From: Streptomyces melanogenes
Lineage (GTDB): Bacteria; Actinomycetota; Actinomycetes; Streptomycetales; Streptomycetaceae
Assembly: GCF_014649795.1 (NCBI RefSeq)
Contig: NZ_BMTS01000013.1
Coordinates: 205,606-269,605, forward strand
Length of the DNA: 64,000 bases
Reading direction: 5' to 3'
The notes beneath the pieces were generated by a model. The model was given only the letters and a program-made list of their open reading frames with translations, was not told the DNA's origin and did not search any database. The position numbers were made by a program, and so were the translations under genes. Shown here in pieces: positions 16,824 to 25,294 of this stretch (position 1 is the stretch's first letter; every line of letters begins with the position of its first letter).

Positions 16824-17717
16824 TCACCCTTCGGCTTGCCGGTAAACGATGGTGGTGCTGCCCACGACGATCCGCGAGCCGTCGCGGAGCGTAGCGCGGG
16901 TGGTGTGCTGCCCGTCCACCACGATGCCGTTGGTGGACCCGAGATCCTGGATCGTCGAGGGCGTTCCGGTCCGGATCTCACAGTGCCGGCGCGAGACGCC
17001 GGGGTCGTCGATCCGCACATCGGCGTCGGTGCTGCGACCCAGCACCAGCGTCGGGCGGGAGATCTGGTGGCGGGTGCCGTTGATCTCGATCCAGCGCCGC
17101 ACCTGGGAGCCCGGCATGGGGCCGGGAGCCGTCGGGCGGCGGTCCGCGCCGGGGCGGCCGGGCCCGCCGTTCCCGCCGGGGGGCGGGGCGGCCGGCATCG
17201 GCGGAGCGGCGGCGGGCGGATAGCCGTAGCCGCCGCGGCCCTGGGGGGACTGCGGCGGTGCGGCGGCGGGAGCGGGCCGGGCCGGACCCGCGGGCCTGGC
17301 ACCGTACTGCTCCTGCTGGTTGTGCTGGTCCTGCTGGTCGGTGCTGGAGGCGAGGGTGCGACTGCGGACCCGGTACAGGCCGGTGTCGAGGTCCTCGGCC
17401 TTCTCCAGGTGGACCTTGATCGGCCCCATGAACGTGTACCGCTGCTGCTTGGCGTAGTCGCGGACCAGGCCGGACAGTTCGTCGCCCAGCTGGCCCGAGT
17501 ACGGGCTCAGGCGCTCGAAGTCGGGCGCGCTGAGCTCGACGATGAAGTCGTTGGGGACGACGGTCCGCTCGCGGTTCCAGATCGTCGCGTTGTTGTCGCA
17601 CTCGCGCTGGAGGGCGCCGGCGATCTCGACGGGCTGGACCTCGGACTTGAAGACCTTCGCGAAGGTGCCGTTGACCAGGCCTTCGAGACGCTGCTCGAAA
17701 CGCTTCAGGACTCCCAT
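16824..17717 (-). CDS. fhaA: DUF3662 and FHA domain-containing protein FhaA
   Basis: A 297-residue cytosolic adaptor. The DUF3662 domain (~1-115; MGVLKRFEQRLEGLVNGTFA, then VEIAGALQREC) is joined by a Gln/Pro/Gly-rich linker to an FHA domain (~210-295; LGRSTDADVRIDD, VSRRHCEI, DLGSTNGIVVDG). In mycobacteria FhaA binds the phosphorylated pseudokinase MviN/MurJ and tunes peptidoglycan synthesis. GGAGGAGGTG precedes the ATG, a near-ideal ribosome-binding site. It is the first gene of the operon; the promoter should lie in the 378-base gap before tRNA-Leu. Confidence 0.94.
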   Translation of the reverse strand: MGVLKRFEQRLEGLVNGTFAKVFKSEVQPVEIAGALQRECDNNATIWNRERTVVPNDFIVELSAPDFERLSPYSGQLGDELSGLVRDYAKQQRYTFMGPIKVHLEKAEDLDTGLYRVRSRTLASSTDQQDQHNQQEQYGARPAGPARPAPAAAPPQSPQGRGGYGYPPAAAPPMPAAPPPGGNGGPGRPGADRRPTAPGPMPGSQVRRWIEINGTRHQISRPTLVLGRSTDADVRIDDPGVSRRHCEIRTGTPSTIQDLGSTNGIVVDGQHTTRATLRDGSRIVVGSTTIVYRQAEG

Positions 17718-18095
17718 GGGGCACCTCCTCCGTCGATGTCGTCCTGGTACTGCTTACTGATCGTATCCACGCGTCGGGAAATCGGCTGGTTCCCCTTCTG
17801 TGACCGGTGGACGAGTGTCACCTCTCACACGGATCGTAGAGGTGGCCTCCTGACAGTGTCCCGCACCCGGGGTGCACCGTGGAGGAGTGGGTGGAGCCCC
17901 TCCTCGTTCCCACCGGGCCCCTGTGAGGTTTCTGTGGGTCCTCGGACCGTCGCTGTACGTCGCCCTTCCTCCCCCTCTCCTGCCCTCCAGGGGCAGCGGA
18001 AACAACGGATGTGAATCCACCCTGCGCAGCGTGCTAATCTTCTCGACGTCGCCAGGGAAACGGACCAAAACGGTTCGAAGAACTGGACACCACTC
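17718..18095. other. Intergenic region upstream of fhaA and tRNA-Leu
   Basis: No gene is supported here. It must hold the fhaA operon promoter (minus strand) and the tRNA-Leu promoter (plus strand). Two inverted repeats are visible: GTGAC (17800-17804) with GTCAC (17817-17821), and the 13-bp odd palindrome GCACCC-G-GGGTGC (17863-17875). I cannot assign either to a known regulator. Confidence 0.5.
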
Positions 18096-18178
18096 GGGCG
18101 AGTGGCGGAACGGCAGACGCGCTGGCTTCAGGTGCCAGTGTCCTTCGGGACGTGGGGGTTCAAATCCCCCCTCGCCCA
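18096..18178 (+). tRNA. tRNA-Leu(CAG)
   Basis: Acceptor arms GGGCGAG / CTCGCCC pair perfectly; the D arm contains TGGCGGAACGGCAGACGC, the anticodon loop TTCAGGT sits in a five-pair stem, a class II variable arm (GTCCTTCGGGAC) is present, and the T arm carries GGTTCAAATCC. The discriminator is A at 18178. 83 bases, normal for leucine. Confidence 0.97.
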
Positions 18179-18183
18179 CAGAA

Positions 18184-18221
18184 CGGAAGCCCCGCAGGTC
18201 AAACGACCGGCGGGGCTTCCG
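18184..18221 (+). terminator. Terminator after tRNA-Leu
   Basis: 12-bp perfect arms (18184-18195 and 18210-18221, CGGAAGCCCCGC) with a short inner GGTC/GACC stem around AAAC, starting five bases after the tRNA. Confidence 0.88.
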
Positions 18222-18356
18222 CGTTCCCGGATGTACGGAAGACTTCGGCAGCCGGGTGCAGGGGGCGTGATCCCGGCCGCCACGGAGACTTTCGTCTCGG
18301 CGGGGCGCGACGAAAGAGAGCCGTCCGGCACCCCGGCCACTGCCTAGGGTGCGGAC

Positions 18357-20099
18357 GTGGATGTGTCATCGAAGATCCAGGACGCCCGCCGCCGGCTGGC
18401 CGGACCGCAGCCCTGGTCCCGCCGTCGCATGGTCGGCGAGTCGGCCCTCGCCCTCCTGCTGGCCCTGCCCGCCGCCGGGGCGAGCCTGCTGATGAACGAC
18501 GGCCTGGTGGTGCCCGTCCTGGTGGGCCTCGCCGTCCTCGTCCTGACGCCGCTGCGCCGCACGTTCCCCGCCGGAGTGCTCATCGCCACGGCCGCGCTCA
18601 GCGGGGCCGGCGCCGGCGCCACCCTGCTGCTGCTCGTGGTGGCCTGCTCGGCGGGGCGGCGCATCGCCGGAGCCGGGCGCGCCCTGGTCGCCTTCTGCGC
18701 CGCGTTCGCCGGATATCTGGCGGCCACCGCGCTCACCGAGTCCGGCGGGGGGCCGCTGCTCGTCATCACCCTGTTCGCCGCCCTCTTCTTCATGGTGATC
18801 GCCGTCGTACCGGGCCTCGCCAGCCGCTACTGGTACCAGCGCCGCACCCTCCTGGAGACCATGCAGGAGCGCAACGCGCAGCTGCTGCGCGAGCGCGCGA
18901 TGGTCGCCGGACAGGCCCGGCTGCGCGAGCGCCAGCGCATCGCCCAGGACATGCACGACAGCCTCGGCCACCAACTGGCCCTGATCTCCGTGCACACCGG
19001 CGCCCTTGAGGTCGACCCGGCACTGACGGGCCGCCAGCGCGAGGCCGTCGGAGTGCTGCGGGAGGCCTCGGTCGCCGCCATGCACGAACTGCGCGCGGTC
19101 GTCGGCATCCTGCGCGACGGCATCGAGGCACCGGACCACCACACGGACGAGGCCCAGCGCGCCGCCCGCGGCACGGCGGGCGTCGAGCCCCTGGTGGCGG
19201 CCGCCCGGGCGGCGGGCACCGCGGTCGAGCTGCGCGAGACGGGGGAGCCGCGGCAGCTGGCTCCCGCCTCCGACCACGCCGCGTACCGCATCGTCCAGGA
19301 GGCGCTGACCAACGCGTACAAGCACGCGCCCGGCGCCCCCATCGGCGTGGAACTGCGCTACGAGCCCGACTCGCTCGTCGTCGAGGTCGTCAACGGCCCG
19401 GTGGTCGGTCCCCCGCCGGACGAGGTGGTCAGCGGCGGCCAGGGCCTGACCGGGCTGCACGAACGGGCCCGGCTGGTCGGCGGCATGGTCCACACCGGCC
19501 GGACCGGCGACGGGGGCTTCCGGGTGGCCGGAGTGCTCCCGTACGGGGCGGCGGAGGCGACGACCTTCGTCGATACGGCGGACGACTTCCGACAGCAGCC
19601 GGGGGCCCTCCCGCTCGGCGACGGTGGTGCGGCCGGTGCGACGGGGACCGGCCGGCAGCGGGCCGGCCGGCACGTCGACTGGAACGTCGACCTGAACGTC
19701 GCGGAGAGGGAGTTGGCCATGAGCAGCAGGAGCAGGGCCGGTGGCGTCGCGCTGGGGTGCGGGATCGCCTTCGCGGTGGTGGTGCTGCTCGCGGTGGCCG
19801 CGGGCGTCGGCCTGTTCTTCCTCGCCGGGTCCGCGGACAAGGGGATGATCGACCCCGCCGAGTACAAGGACATCAAGGTCGGCAGCCCCGAGCGGGAAGT
19901 GCGCGACCGGCTGCCCGACGGCGACACCTTCATGACGAAGGGACTGCCTGGCAAGGGCCCCGCCGAGCCCGCCGGTTCGAGCTGCCTGGTACTGATGTCG
20001 TCCGAGGTCGGCGACCACTTCAAGACCGAGCCCGTTTTCCGGTTCTGCTTCAAGGACGGCAAGCTGATCGAGAAGAAGTCGTACGAGGTCGAGCGCTAG
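18357..20099 (+). CDS. NarL-type sensor histidine kinase fused to a C-terminal membrane module
   Basis: A 580-residue protein. Residues ~25-160 hold several transmembrane helices; the HisKA_3 dimerisation domain carries phospho-acceptor His200 (RQRIAQDMHDSLGHQLALIS); the HATPase domain shows YRIVQEALTNAYKHAPG (N box) and GGQGLTGLHERARLVGG (G box). Kinases of this family normally end near residue 400. Here the frame continues through a Gly/Arg-rich linker into a new module: a transmembrane helix (~462-491) and a ~85-residue extracytoplasmic tail. An in-frame ATG at 19719 with GGGAG 6 bases upstream could start that module separately. The cognate regulator follows 116 bases later. The signal is unknown. 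Confidence 0.88.
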   Translation: MDVSSKIQDARRRLAGPQPWSRRRMVGESALALLLALPAAGASLLMNDGLVVPVLVGLAVLVLTPLRRTFPAGVLIATAALSGAGAGATLLLLVVACSAGRRIAGAGRALVAFCAAFAGYLAATALTESGGGPLLVITLFAALFFMVIAVVPGLASRYWYQRRTLLETMQERNAQLLRERAMVAGQARLRERQRIAQDMHDSLGHQLALISVHTGALEVDPALTGRQREAVGVLREASVAAMHELRAVVGILRDGIEAPDHHTDEAQRAARGTAGVEPLVAAARAAGTAVELRETGEPRQLAPASDHAAYRIVQEALTNAYKHAPGAPIGVELRYEPDSLVVEVVNGPVVGPPPDEVVSGGQGLTGLHERARLVGGMVHTGRTGDGGFRVAGVLPYGAAEATTFVDTADDFRQQPGALPLGDGGAAGATGTGRQRAGRHVDWNVDLNVAERELAMSSRSRAGGVALGCGIAFAVVVLLAVAAGVGLFFLAGSADKGMIDPAEYKDIKVGSPEREVRDRLPDGDTFMTKGLPGKGPAEPAGSSCLVLMSSEVGDHFKTEPVFRFCFKDGKLIEKKSYEVER

Positions 20100-20215
20100 C
20101 TCGTCGTACGGGGTACGGAGCACGGACTACGGGCTGCGGCCACGGGGTACGGGTCGAGCGGCGGTGCGGTGGCGCGGCGGGAGCACGCCGGCGCGGCGCG
20201 AGGACGGGAGCAGGC

Positions 20216-20917
20216 GTGACGGGTCCAGTCGGTCCAGGCGGTCCACTCGGTCCGGGTGCACACGGCGTGCGGATCAAGGTGGTGATCGCGGACGACGAGC
20301 CGCTGATCAGGGCGGGGATCAGGATGATCCTCACGTCGGACCCGGCCATCGAGGTCGCGGCCGAGGCGGCGAACGGCCGGGAGGCCATCGAGGCGGCCCG
20401 GGCCCACGGCGCCGACGTGGTGCTGCTCGACATCCAGATGCCGGTGATGGACGGCCTGACCGCCCTGGCCGAACTGCGCAGGAGCACCCCGGCGGCCCGA
20501 GTGATCATCCTCACGACGTTCGGCGAGCGGGAGAACGTGCTGCGCGCGCTGGAGCATGGGGGCGCCGGATTCCTCCTGAAGGACACCGCCCCGGCCGAGC
20601 TCATCGCCGCGGTACGGGCGGCGGCGGCCGGGGACGCCTATCTGTCGCCGGGTGCGACCCGGCACGTCGTGGACCAGCTGGCCACGGGGCGCGCGGCGGC
20701 CCGGGGCGAGGAGGCGCGGCGCCGGGTGGAGGTGCTGTCGGCGCGGGAGCGGGACGTACTGGCGCTGCTCGGGGAGGGCCTGTCCAACGCGGACGCCGGG
20801 AAGCGGCTCCATATGAGCGAGGCCACGGTGAAGACGTATGTGAGCCGCATCCTGGCGAAGCTGGAGTGCGAGAACAGGGTGCAGGCGGCGCTGCTGGCGC
20901 GGGATGCGGGGTTGTAG
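20216..20917 (+). CDS. NarL/FixJ-family response regulator
   Basis: A 233-residue transcription regulator. The receiver domain has acidic pocket ADDE, phospho-acceptor Asp72 (LLDIQMPVMDG) and Lys122 (FLLKDT); the C-terminal LuxR-type HTH reads LSARERDVLALLGEGLSNAD and SEATVKTYVSRILAKL. The GTG at 20216 follows GGGAGCAGGC and adds a Gly/Pro-rich leader of ~17 residues; GTG at 20267, within GVRIKVVIADDE, would give a protein without the leader. Expected partner of the preceding histidine kinase. A parS site lies 16 bases after its stop. Confidence 0.92.
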   Translation: MTGPVGPGGPLGPGAHGVRIKVVIADDEPLIRAGIRMILTSDPAIEVAAEAANGREAIEAARAHGADVVLLDIQMPVMDGLTALAELRRSTPAARVIILTTFGERENVLRALEHGGAGFLLKDTAPAELIAAVRAAAAGDAYLSPGATRHVVDQLATGRAAARGEEARRRVEVLSARERDVLALLGEGLSNADAGKRLHMSEATVKTYVSRILAKLECENRVQAALLARDAGL

Positions 20918-20932
20918 GGGCTAGGGGGGTGT

Positions 20933-20946
20933 GTTTCACGTGAAAC
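20933..20946. promoter_or_regulatory. parS site 3 (ParB binding)
   Basis: GTTTCACGTGAAAC in TGTTTCACGTGAAACA context, the full 16-bp consensus, just downstream of the response regulator gene. Confidence 0.94.
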
Positions 20947-21075
20947 AGACCCGGGCTCTCGGCGGCGCGCTGCTGCGGGCTTCGGGGCCCTGGTTCTGAT
21001 TCGGGTTCTGGTTCTGGCCCTGTTTCTCGGTGTTCTCGGTGATCTGACCTGGGCGTTCGCCATTCCGAAAAAGTG

Positions 21076-21117
21076 GTTGTAGAGTACAACGTGTCGAGTG
21101 AGTTGTATAAGCCAACT
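21076..21117. promoter_or_regulatory. Two inverted repeats upstream of a membrane protein gene
   Basis: GTTGTA-GAG-TACAAC (21076-21090) is a perfect 6-3-6 palindrome. AGTTG (21101-21105) / CAACT (21113-21117) forms a second repeat around TATAAGC. Both share the GTTGTA/CAAC half-site and sit in an unusually AT-rich patch just before the start at 21130, as expected for an operator overlapping a promoter. The binding protein is unknown. Confidence 0.6.
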
Positions 21118-21129
21118 ATTGGAGTTGTG

Positions 21130-22245
21130 GTGTCCCCCGGTACCGCTCCCAGCCCTCTGCGCCATGTGCTCAGCCATCTCCTCACCCCGCTGCTGATGTG
21201 CGTCGGGATGGGCCTCGCGTATCTGGGGGCCTTCCACAACCCGCAGCCGCACGACCTGCGGGTCGACATCGTCGGCTCGGGACCCAGCGCGCAGGTGCTC
21301 GCCCAGACCCTCCAGGACAAGGGCGCGGGCGCGCTCGACGTCCGTACCGTCCCCGACCGCGCGACCGCAGTCGACAGCCTTGAGCAGCAGCATGTGTTCG
21401 GCGCCTACATCCCCGGCGCCAAGCCCGAACTGCTCGTCGCCTCCGCCTCCTCCGACACCAGCGCCACCGCCGTCGAGAAGGTCTTCACCAAGGTGGCGGC
21501 GGCGCAGGACGCGCCCCTCAAGGTGACCGACGTGACGGACCTCGCCAAGGGAGACCCGACCGGCCAGGGCATCTTCTTCCTGCTGGTCGCGCTGAGCATC
21601 GGCTCGTACGCCTCCGTCGCGGTGATCGGCGGCGCCGGTGGGGTGCTGCCGCTGCGGATCAGGGCGCTTCTGGCGCTGGGCATGTCGTTCCTGGTCAGCG
21701 GCATCGGCGCGGTCTTCGCGGGCCCGATGTTCCACCTCGTCGACACCGGACTCGGCGGCGTCTGGGGCATGGCGTGGCTGTACTCGGCCGGGATCCTGCT
21801 GATCGGCGTCGGACTGCACACCTTCCTCAAGAGGTGGACGACGCTCGGCGTGATGGTCCTCTTCGTGATGCTCAACTTCACCAGCTCGGGCGGCATCTTC
21901 CGGCCCGAACTCCAGCCCGGCTTCTTCGGCGCCCTGCACGCCTTCTGGAACGGCGCCGGGTTCGTCGAGGGCACCCGCAGCCACGTGTACTTCGCGGGCA
22001 ACGGCCTCGGCGGCCACGTGTTGGTCCTGGTGCTCTGGCTTCTGGCGGGCGTGGTGCTGATGGGCGTCGCGGCTGTGGCCGAGCGGGGGCGGGAGCGGGA
22101 GGCGGTGGCGTCGGGGGGCGGTGCGGGTGTTGGTGCTGGTGTGGCTGCCGTGGGTGGTGCGGGGGCTGGTGCCGGTGCCGGAGGCGGGGGGCCGGAGGGA
22201 GAAGGGGAGTTGGAAGAGGAATTGGAGGAAGCGGTCGGCATCTGA
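21130..22245 (+). CDS. Multi-pass membrane protein of ABC-2/YhgE-Pip type
   Basis: A 371-residue membrane protein with an ABC-2/YhgE-like layout: one N-terminal helix (LLTPLLMCVGMGLAYLGAF), a ~120-residue extracytoplasmic domain, then five or so helices (IFFLLVALSIGSYASVAVIG, LLALGMSFLVSGIGAVFAG, GMAWLYSAGILLIGVGL, LGVMVLFVMLNF and a last one near 300-320). The C-terminal ~45 residues are Gly/Ala-rich, then acidic (EGELEEELEEAV). GTG at 21130 is chosen for GGAG five bases upstream; in-frame GTGs at 21091 and 21127 are alternatives. No ATPase is adjacent, so an export role is unproven. Operator-like palindromes precede it. Confidence 0.75.
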   Translation: MSPGTAPSPLRHVLSHLLTPLLMCVGMGLAYLGAFHNPQPHDLRVDIVGSGPSAQVLAQTLQDKGAGALDVRTVPDRATAVDSLEQQHVFGAYIPGAKPELLVASASSDTSATAVEKVFTKVAAAQDAPLKVTDVTDLAKGDPTGQGIFFLLVALSIGSYASVAVIGGAGGVLPLRIRALLALGMSFLVSGIGAVFAGPMFHLVDTGLGGVWGMAWLYSAGILLIGVGLHTFLKRWTTLGVMVLFVMLNFTSSGGIFRPELQPGFFGALHAFWNGAGFVEGTRSHVYFAGNGLGGHVLVLVLWLLAGVVLMGVAAVAERGREREAVASGGGAGVGAGVAAVGGAGAGAGAGGGGPEGEGELEEELEEAVGI

Positions 22246-22295
22246 CCTCGACTGCTACTTGCCTGTCTGCCCCGACTGACCTCGACTGTTCGGCC

Positions 22296-22349
22296 GTGGA
22301 TAACTCCCGGCGGTGGCCTGCTCGATGGCCATCGTCGGGAGTTATCCAC
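22296..22349. repeat. Long inverted repeat containing two opposed DnaA-box-like sequences
   Basis: Perfect 14-bp arms GTGGATAACTCCCG (22296-22309) and CGGGAGTTATCCAC (22336-22349), with a further inner GGTGGCC/GGCCATC pairing. The right arm contains TTATCCACA (22342-22350); the left arm matches 8 of 9 bases on the other strand. It lies between the membrane protein and DUF2252 genes. Confidence 0.75.
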
Positions 22350-22435
22350 AGGGGGAGACGACTGTCGGCCGCCGACGGTACCTTCATGGCATTCGAGCTG
22401 TTGATGTTGAACGAGCACGGGGGAGGCGGCACGCG

Positions 22436-23893
22436 ATGAGCGATGTCGAGGCGGTGATTCCGGTCCTGCGAGCGGTGTCCGACGACGGGCAGATCCGGAT
22501 TCCCGAGGTGCCGGGCTTCCGGCACCACAACGGCCGGGGGCCCAGCCGTACGGCAGGTTCGCCGAAGAGCGACGGCAAGGCACTGCGCGACCGCGTGCCC
22601 CGGTCCTCGCACGACTCGCTGGTCCTCTCCGCCGACCGGCCCGACGCGGTCCGCGCCGTCGAGGAGTCGAACCACGGCCGCGTGCCCGAGCTCACGCCGA
22701 TCCGGGTGGGCCGCATGGCAGCCTCCCCTTTCGCCTTCCTGCGTGGCGCCGCCGGACTGATGGCCCACGACCTCGTCGGAACCCCCGTCACCGGAATAGG
22801 CGCCCAGATCTGCGGCGACGCCCACGCGGCGAACTTCGGCCTCTACGGCGACGCGCGCGGCGGACTCGTCATCGACCTGAACGACTTCGACGAGACCGTC
22901 GCCGGCCCCTGGGAATGGGACCTCAAGCGCCTCGCCGCCTCCCTGGTCCTGGCCGGCCGGGCAGCGGGCGCCGACGAGGACACCTGCCGGGCCGCCGCCT
23001 ACGACGCGGTCGGCGCCTACCGGCGGACCATGCGGCTCCTCGCGAAACTGCCGGTGCTCGACGCCTGGAACGCGATAGCCGACGAGGAACTCGTCTCCCA
23101 CACCGACGCACGGGACCTGCTCGGCACCCTGGAAAGGGTGTCGGCCAAGGCCCGCAACAACACCAGCGCCCGCTTCGCCGCCAAGGCCACCGAGCAGAGC
23201 GCCGACGGCCACCGCCGCTTCGTCGACGCGGCCCCCGTGCTGCGCCGCGTGCCCGACGCCGAAGCGGCCGCGGTGGCCGCCTCGCTCGGCTCCTACCTGG
23301 AAACCCTCTCGGAAGACCGCCTGCCGCTCCTCGCGCGGTACGCGATACACGACGTGGCCTTCCGAGTCGTCGGCACCGGCAGCGTCGGAACACGGTCGTA
23401 CGTGGTGCTGCTCCTCGACCACCGCGGCGAGCCCCTGGTGCTCCAGGTCAAGGAGGCCCGCGCCTCCGCCCTGCTGCCGCACCTGGCCAAGGCCGGCTTC
23501 CACGCCCCGGACGCGGGACACGAAGGCCGCCGAGTGGTCCTCGGCCAGAAGCGGATGCAGGTCGTCAGCGACATCCTGCTCGGCTGGACCACGGTCGACG
23601 ACCGTCCCTACCAGGTACGGCAGTTCCGCAACCGCAAGGGCAGCGTCGACCCCGCGGCCCTGGCCGCCGACCAGCTGGACGACTACGGCCGCATGACGGG
23701 CGCACTGCTGGCCCGCGCCCACGCCCACAGCGCCGACCCGCGCTTGATAGCCGGGTACTGCGGCAAGAACGAAGAGCTCGACGAGGCCGTGGCCGGCTTC
23801 GCGGTCCTCTACGCCGACCGCACGGAGTCCGACCACGCGACGCTGCTCGCCGCGATCAGGGACGGACGGGTGGCGGCAGAGCTGGGGGTGTGA
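22436..23893 (+). CDS. DUF2252 family protein
   Basis: A 485-residue cytosolic protein. DUF2252 members have a kinase-like (aminoglycoside phosphotransferase-related) fold but no settled substrate. Visible landmarks are GRMAASPFAFLRGAAGLMAHD, ICGDAHAANFGLYGD (resembling the HGDxxxxN catalytic loop), VIDLNDFDETVAGPWEWDLK (metal-binding Asp region), VLQVKEARASAL and VVLGQKRMQVVSD. The ATG at 22436 follows GGGGGAGGCGGCA; the frame is open further upstream across the hairpin region, which is not protein-like. It has its own upstream region and no clear operon partners. Confidence 0.88.
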   Translation: MSDVEAVIPVLRAVSDDGQIRIPEVPGFRHHNGRGPSRTAGSPKSDGKALRDRVPRSSHDSLVLSADRPDAVRAVEESNHGRVPELTPIRVGRMAASPFAFLRGAAGLMAHDLVGTPVTGIGAQICGDAHAANFGLYGDARGGLVIDLNDFDETVAGPWEWDLKRLAASLVLAGRAAGADEDTCRAAAYDAVGAYRRTMRLLAKLPVLDAWNAIADEELVSHTDARDLLGTLERVSAKARNNTSARFAAKATEQSADGHRRFVDAAPVLRRVPDAEAAAVAASLGSYLETLSEDRLPLLARYAIHDVAFRVVGTGSVGTRSYVVLLLDHRGEPLVLQVKEARASALLPHLAKAGFHAPDAGHEGRRVVLGQKRMQVVSDILLGWTTVDDRPYQVRQFRNRKGSVDPAALAADQLDDYGRMTGALLARAHAHSADPRLIAGYCGKNEELDEAVAGFAVLYADRTESDHATLLAAIRDGRVAAELGV

Positions 23894-23990
23894 GGCGCGT
23901 CCGCTGGGGGTGAGGGCGCCGGGGGCGGGGAGGAGGGGTGGGGGGAGGGGGAGGGAGGGGCCCCACCCCCCGCGCCCGTACGCTGGACCA

Positions 23991-24821
23991 GTGACGGACG
24001 AACCTGCCGAAGAGACGACCGCCCGGCCCGAGGACCCTGAGAACGCGGAACGGCCCGAAGCCCGGCTGGACAGGGCTGTGCGGGCGGCCGAGCAGGCGTT
24101 GATCGAGTTCGAGATCGCCGTGGAGACCTTCCGTGTGGAGGTGGAGAACTTCTCCCGCCTCCACCACCAGAAGCTCGGCCCGATGTACGCCCGGCTCGAC
24201 GAGCTCGACGCCCAGATCGCCGAGGCCAGGGCCTCGCTCACCGGCGACCCGGAGGACCTGCGCAAGGCGCGCGAGGCGCGGGCCGTGGTGCAGCCGATGC
24301 CCGGGGTCGACGAGCTCTTCCACGACTGGATGGATTCGGACGGGATCTCCCCCGAGGCCGCCTCGATGCTCACCGATCAGCCCGTACGGCCGCCCAAGCG
24401 GGTCCGCCCCAGCGAGGAGGCGCGCAGGCTCTACCGCGAGCTGGCGCGCAAGGCGCACCCCGACCTCGCGCAGGAGGAGCAGGAACGGGCCCGGCGGGAG
24501 GAATTCATCACCCGGGTCAACGCCGCCTACGGCCGCGGCGACGAGGAACTGCTGCGGGAGCTTGCCGAGGAGTGGGCGGCGGGGCCGGTGCCGGAGGAGG
24601 CGCGGCCCAGCGAGAGCGAGGAGCTTTACGCCCGCCTTGAGTGGCTGGCCCAGCGCAAGGAGCTGCTGGCCGTGCTGGCCCGTGAGCTGGAGGAGAGCGC
24701 GATCGGCTCGATGCTGCGGATGGCGCCCGACGACCCGGACCGGCTCCTGGAGGAGATCGCCGAGCAGCTGCTGGCCGAGGTGGCCGGGCGCGAGGCGGTC
24801 CTGGCCGAGCTGGTGCAGTAG
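23991..24821 (+). CDS. J-domain-containing protein
   Basis: A 276-residue acidic, largely helical protein. The HPD-containing J-like segment (RRLYRELARKAHPDLAQEEQ, followed by INAAYGRGD-type helix RVNAAYGRGDEELL) lies near residues 142-190, after a coiled coil (~25-95). Such proteins stimulate DnaK, but this one has no Cys-rich or Gly/Phe region, so it is not canonical DnaJ. The GTG at 23991 starts TDEPAEETTARPEDPE; upstream is a G-rich tract (23930-23960) that supplies the ribosome-binding site region. 79 bases separate it from the rhodanese gene. Confidence 0.85.
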   Translation: MTDEPAEETTARPEDPENAERPEARLDRAVRAAEQALIEFEIAVETFRVEVENFSRLHHQKLGPMYARLDELDAQIAEARASLTGDPEDLRKAREARAVVQPMPGVDELFHDWMDSDGISPEAASMLTDQPVRPPKRVRPSEEARRLYRELARKAHPDLAQEEQERARREEFITRVNAAYGRGDEELLRELAEEWAAGPVPEEARPSESEELYARLEWLAQRKELLAVLARELEESAIGSMLRMAPDDPDRLLEEIAEQLLAEVAGREAVLAELVQ

Positions 24822-24900
24822 CGTTCCCGATGACCTGTCCATACGGCTGACACCGCTGAGCGGCCGCTACGGCCGACGCGTACGAGAGAAGGCATGACCC

Positions 24901-25245
24901 ATGAATTTCGCCCAGCTGCCGTCCGTGGATGTCGCTGGTGTGCCGGCGGACGCCCTGGTGCTGGATGTCCGTGAGGACGACGAGTGGGCGGCCGGGCATG
25001 TCGAGGGTGCGCTGCACGTGCCGATGAGCGACTTCGTGGCGCGCTTCGGCGATGTGACGCAGGCTGTGGAGGACGGCCGCCGGGCGTATGTGATGTGCCG
25101 GGTCGGTGGCCGGTCCGCGCAGGTCACGCAGTATCTGGTGCAGCAGGGCATCGACGCCGTGAACGTCGACGGCGGCATGCAGGCGTGGGACGCCGCCGGG
25201 CGCCCCATGGTCACCGACAGCGAGGGCCAGGCCTTCGTCCTCTGA
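24901..25245 (+). CDS. Rhodanese-like domain protein
   Basis: A 114-residue single rhodanese domain (sulfurtransferase) with LVLDVREDDEWAAGHVEGAL and the active-site loop MCRVGGRSAQV, where Cys66 would carry the persulfide. The length is normal for stand-alone rhodaneses acting in sulfur relay or cyanide detoxification. The ATG is preceded by GAGAAGG. It converges with the acyl-CoA dehydrogenase gene across a strong hairpin. Confidence 0.93.
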   Translation: MNFAQLPSVDVAGVPADALVLDVREDDEWAAGHVEGALHVPMSDFVARFGDVTQAVEDGRRAYVMCRVGGRSAQVTQYLVQQGIDAVNVDGGMQAWDAAGRPMVTDSEGQAFVL

Positions 25246-25255
25246 CGGGCCGCAC

Positions 25256-25292
25256 GGACGTAAGCCACTCGCGCTGCGGGTGGCTTACGTCC
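25256..25292. terminator. Bidirectional terminator between rhodanese and acyl-CoA dehydrogenase genes
   Basis: Perfect 13-bp arms GGACGTAAGCCAC (25256-25268) and its complement (25280-25292) around an 11-base loop. The genes on both sides converge on it. Confidence 0.88.
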
Positions 25293-25294
25293 CG

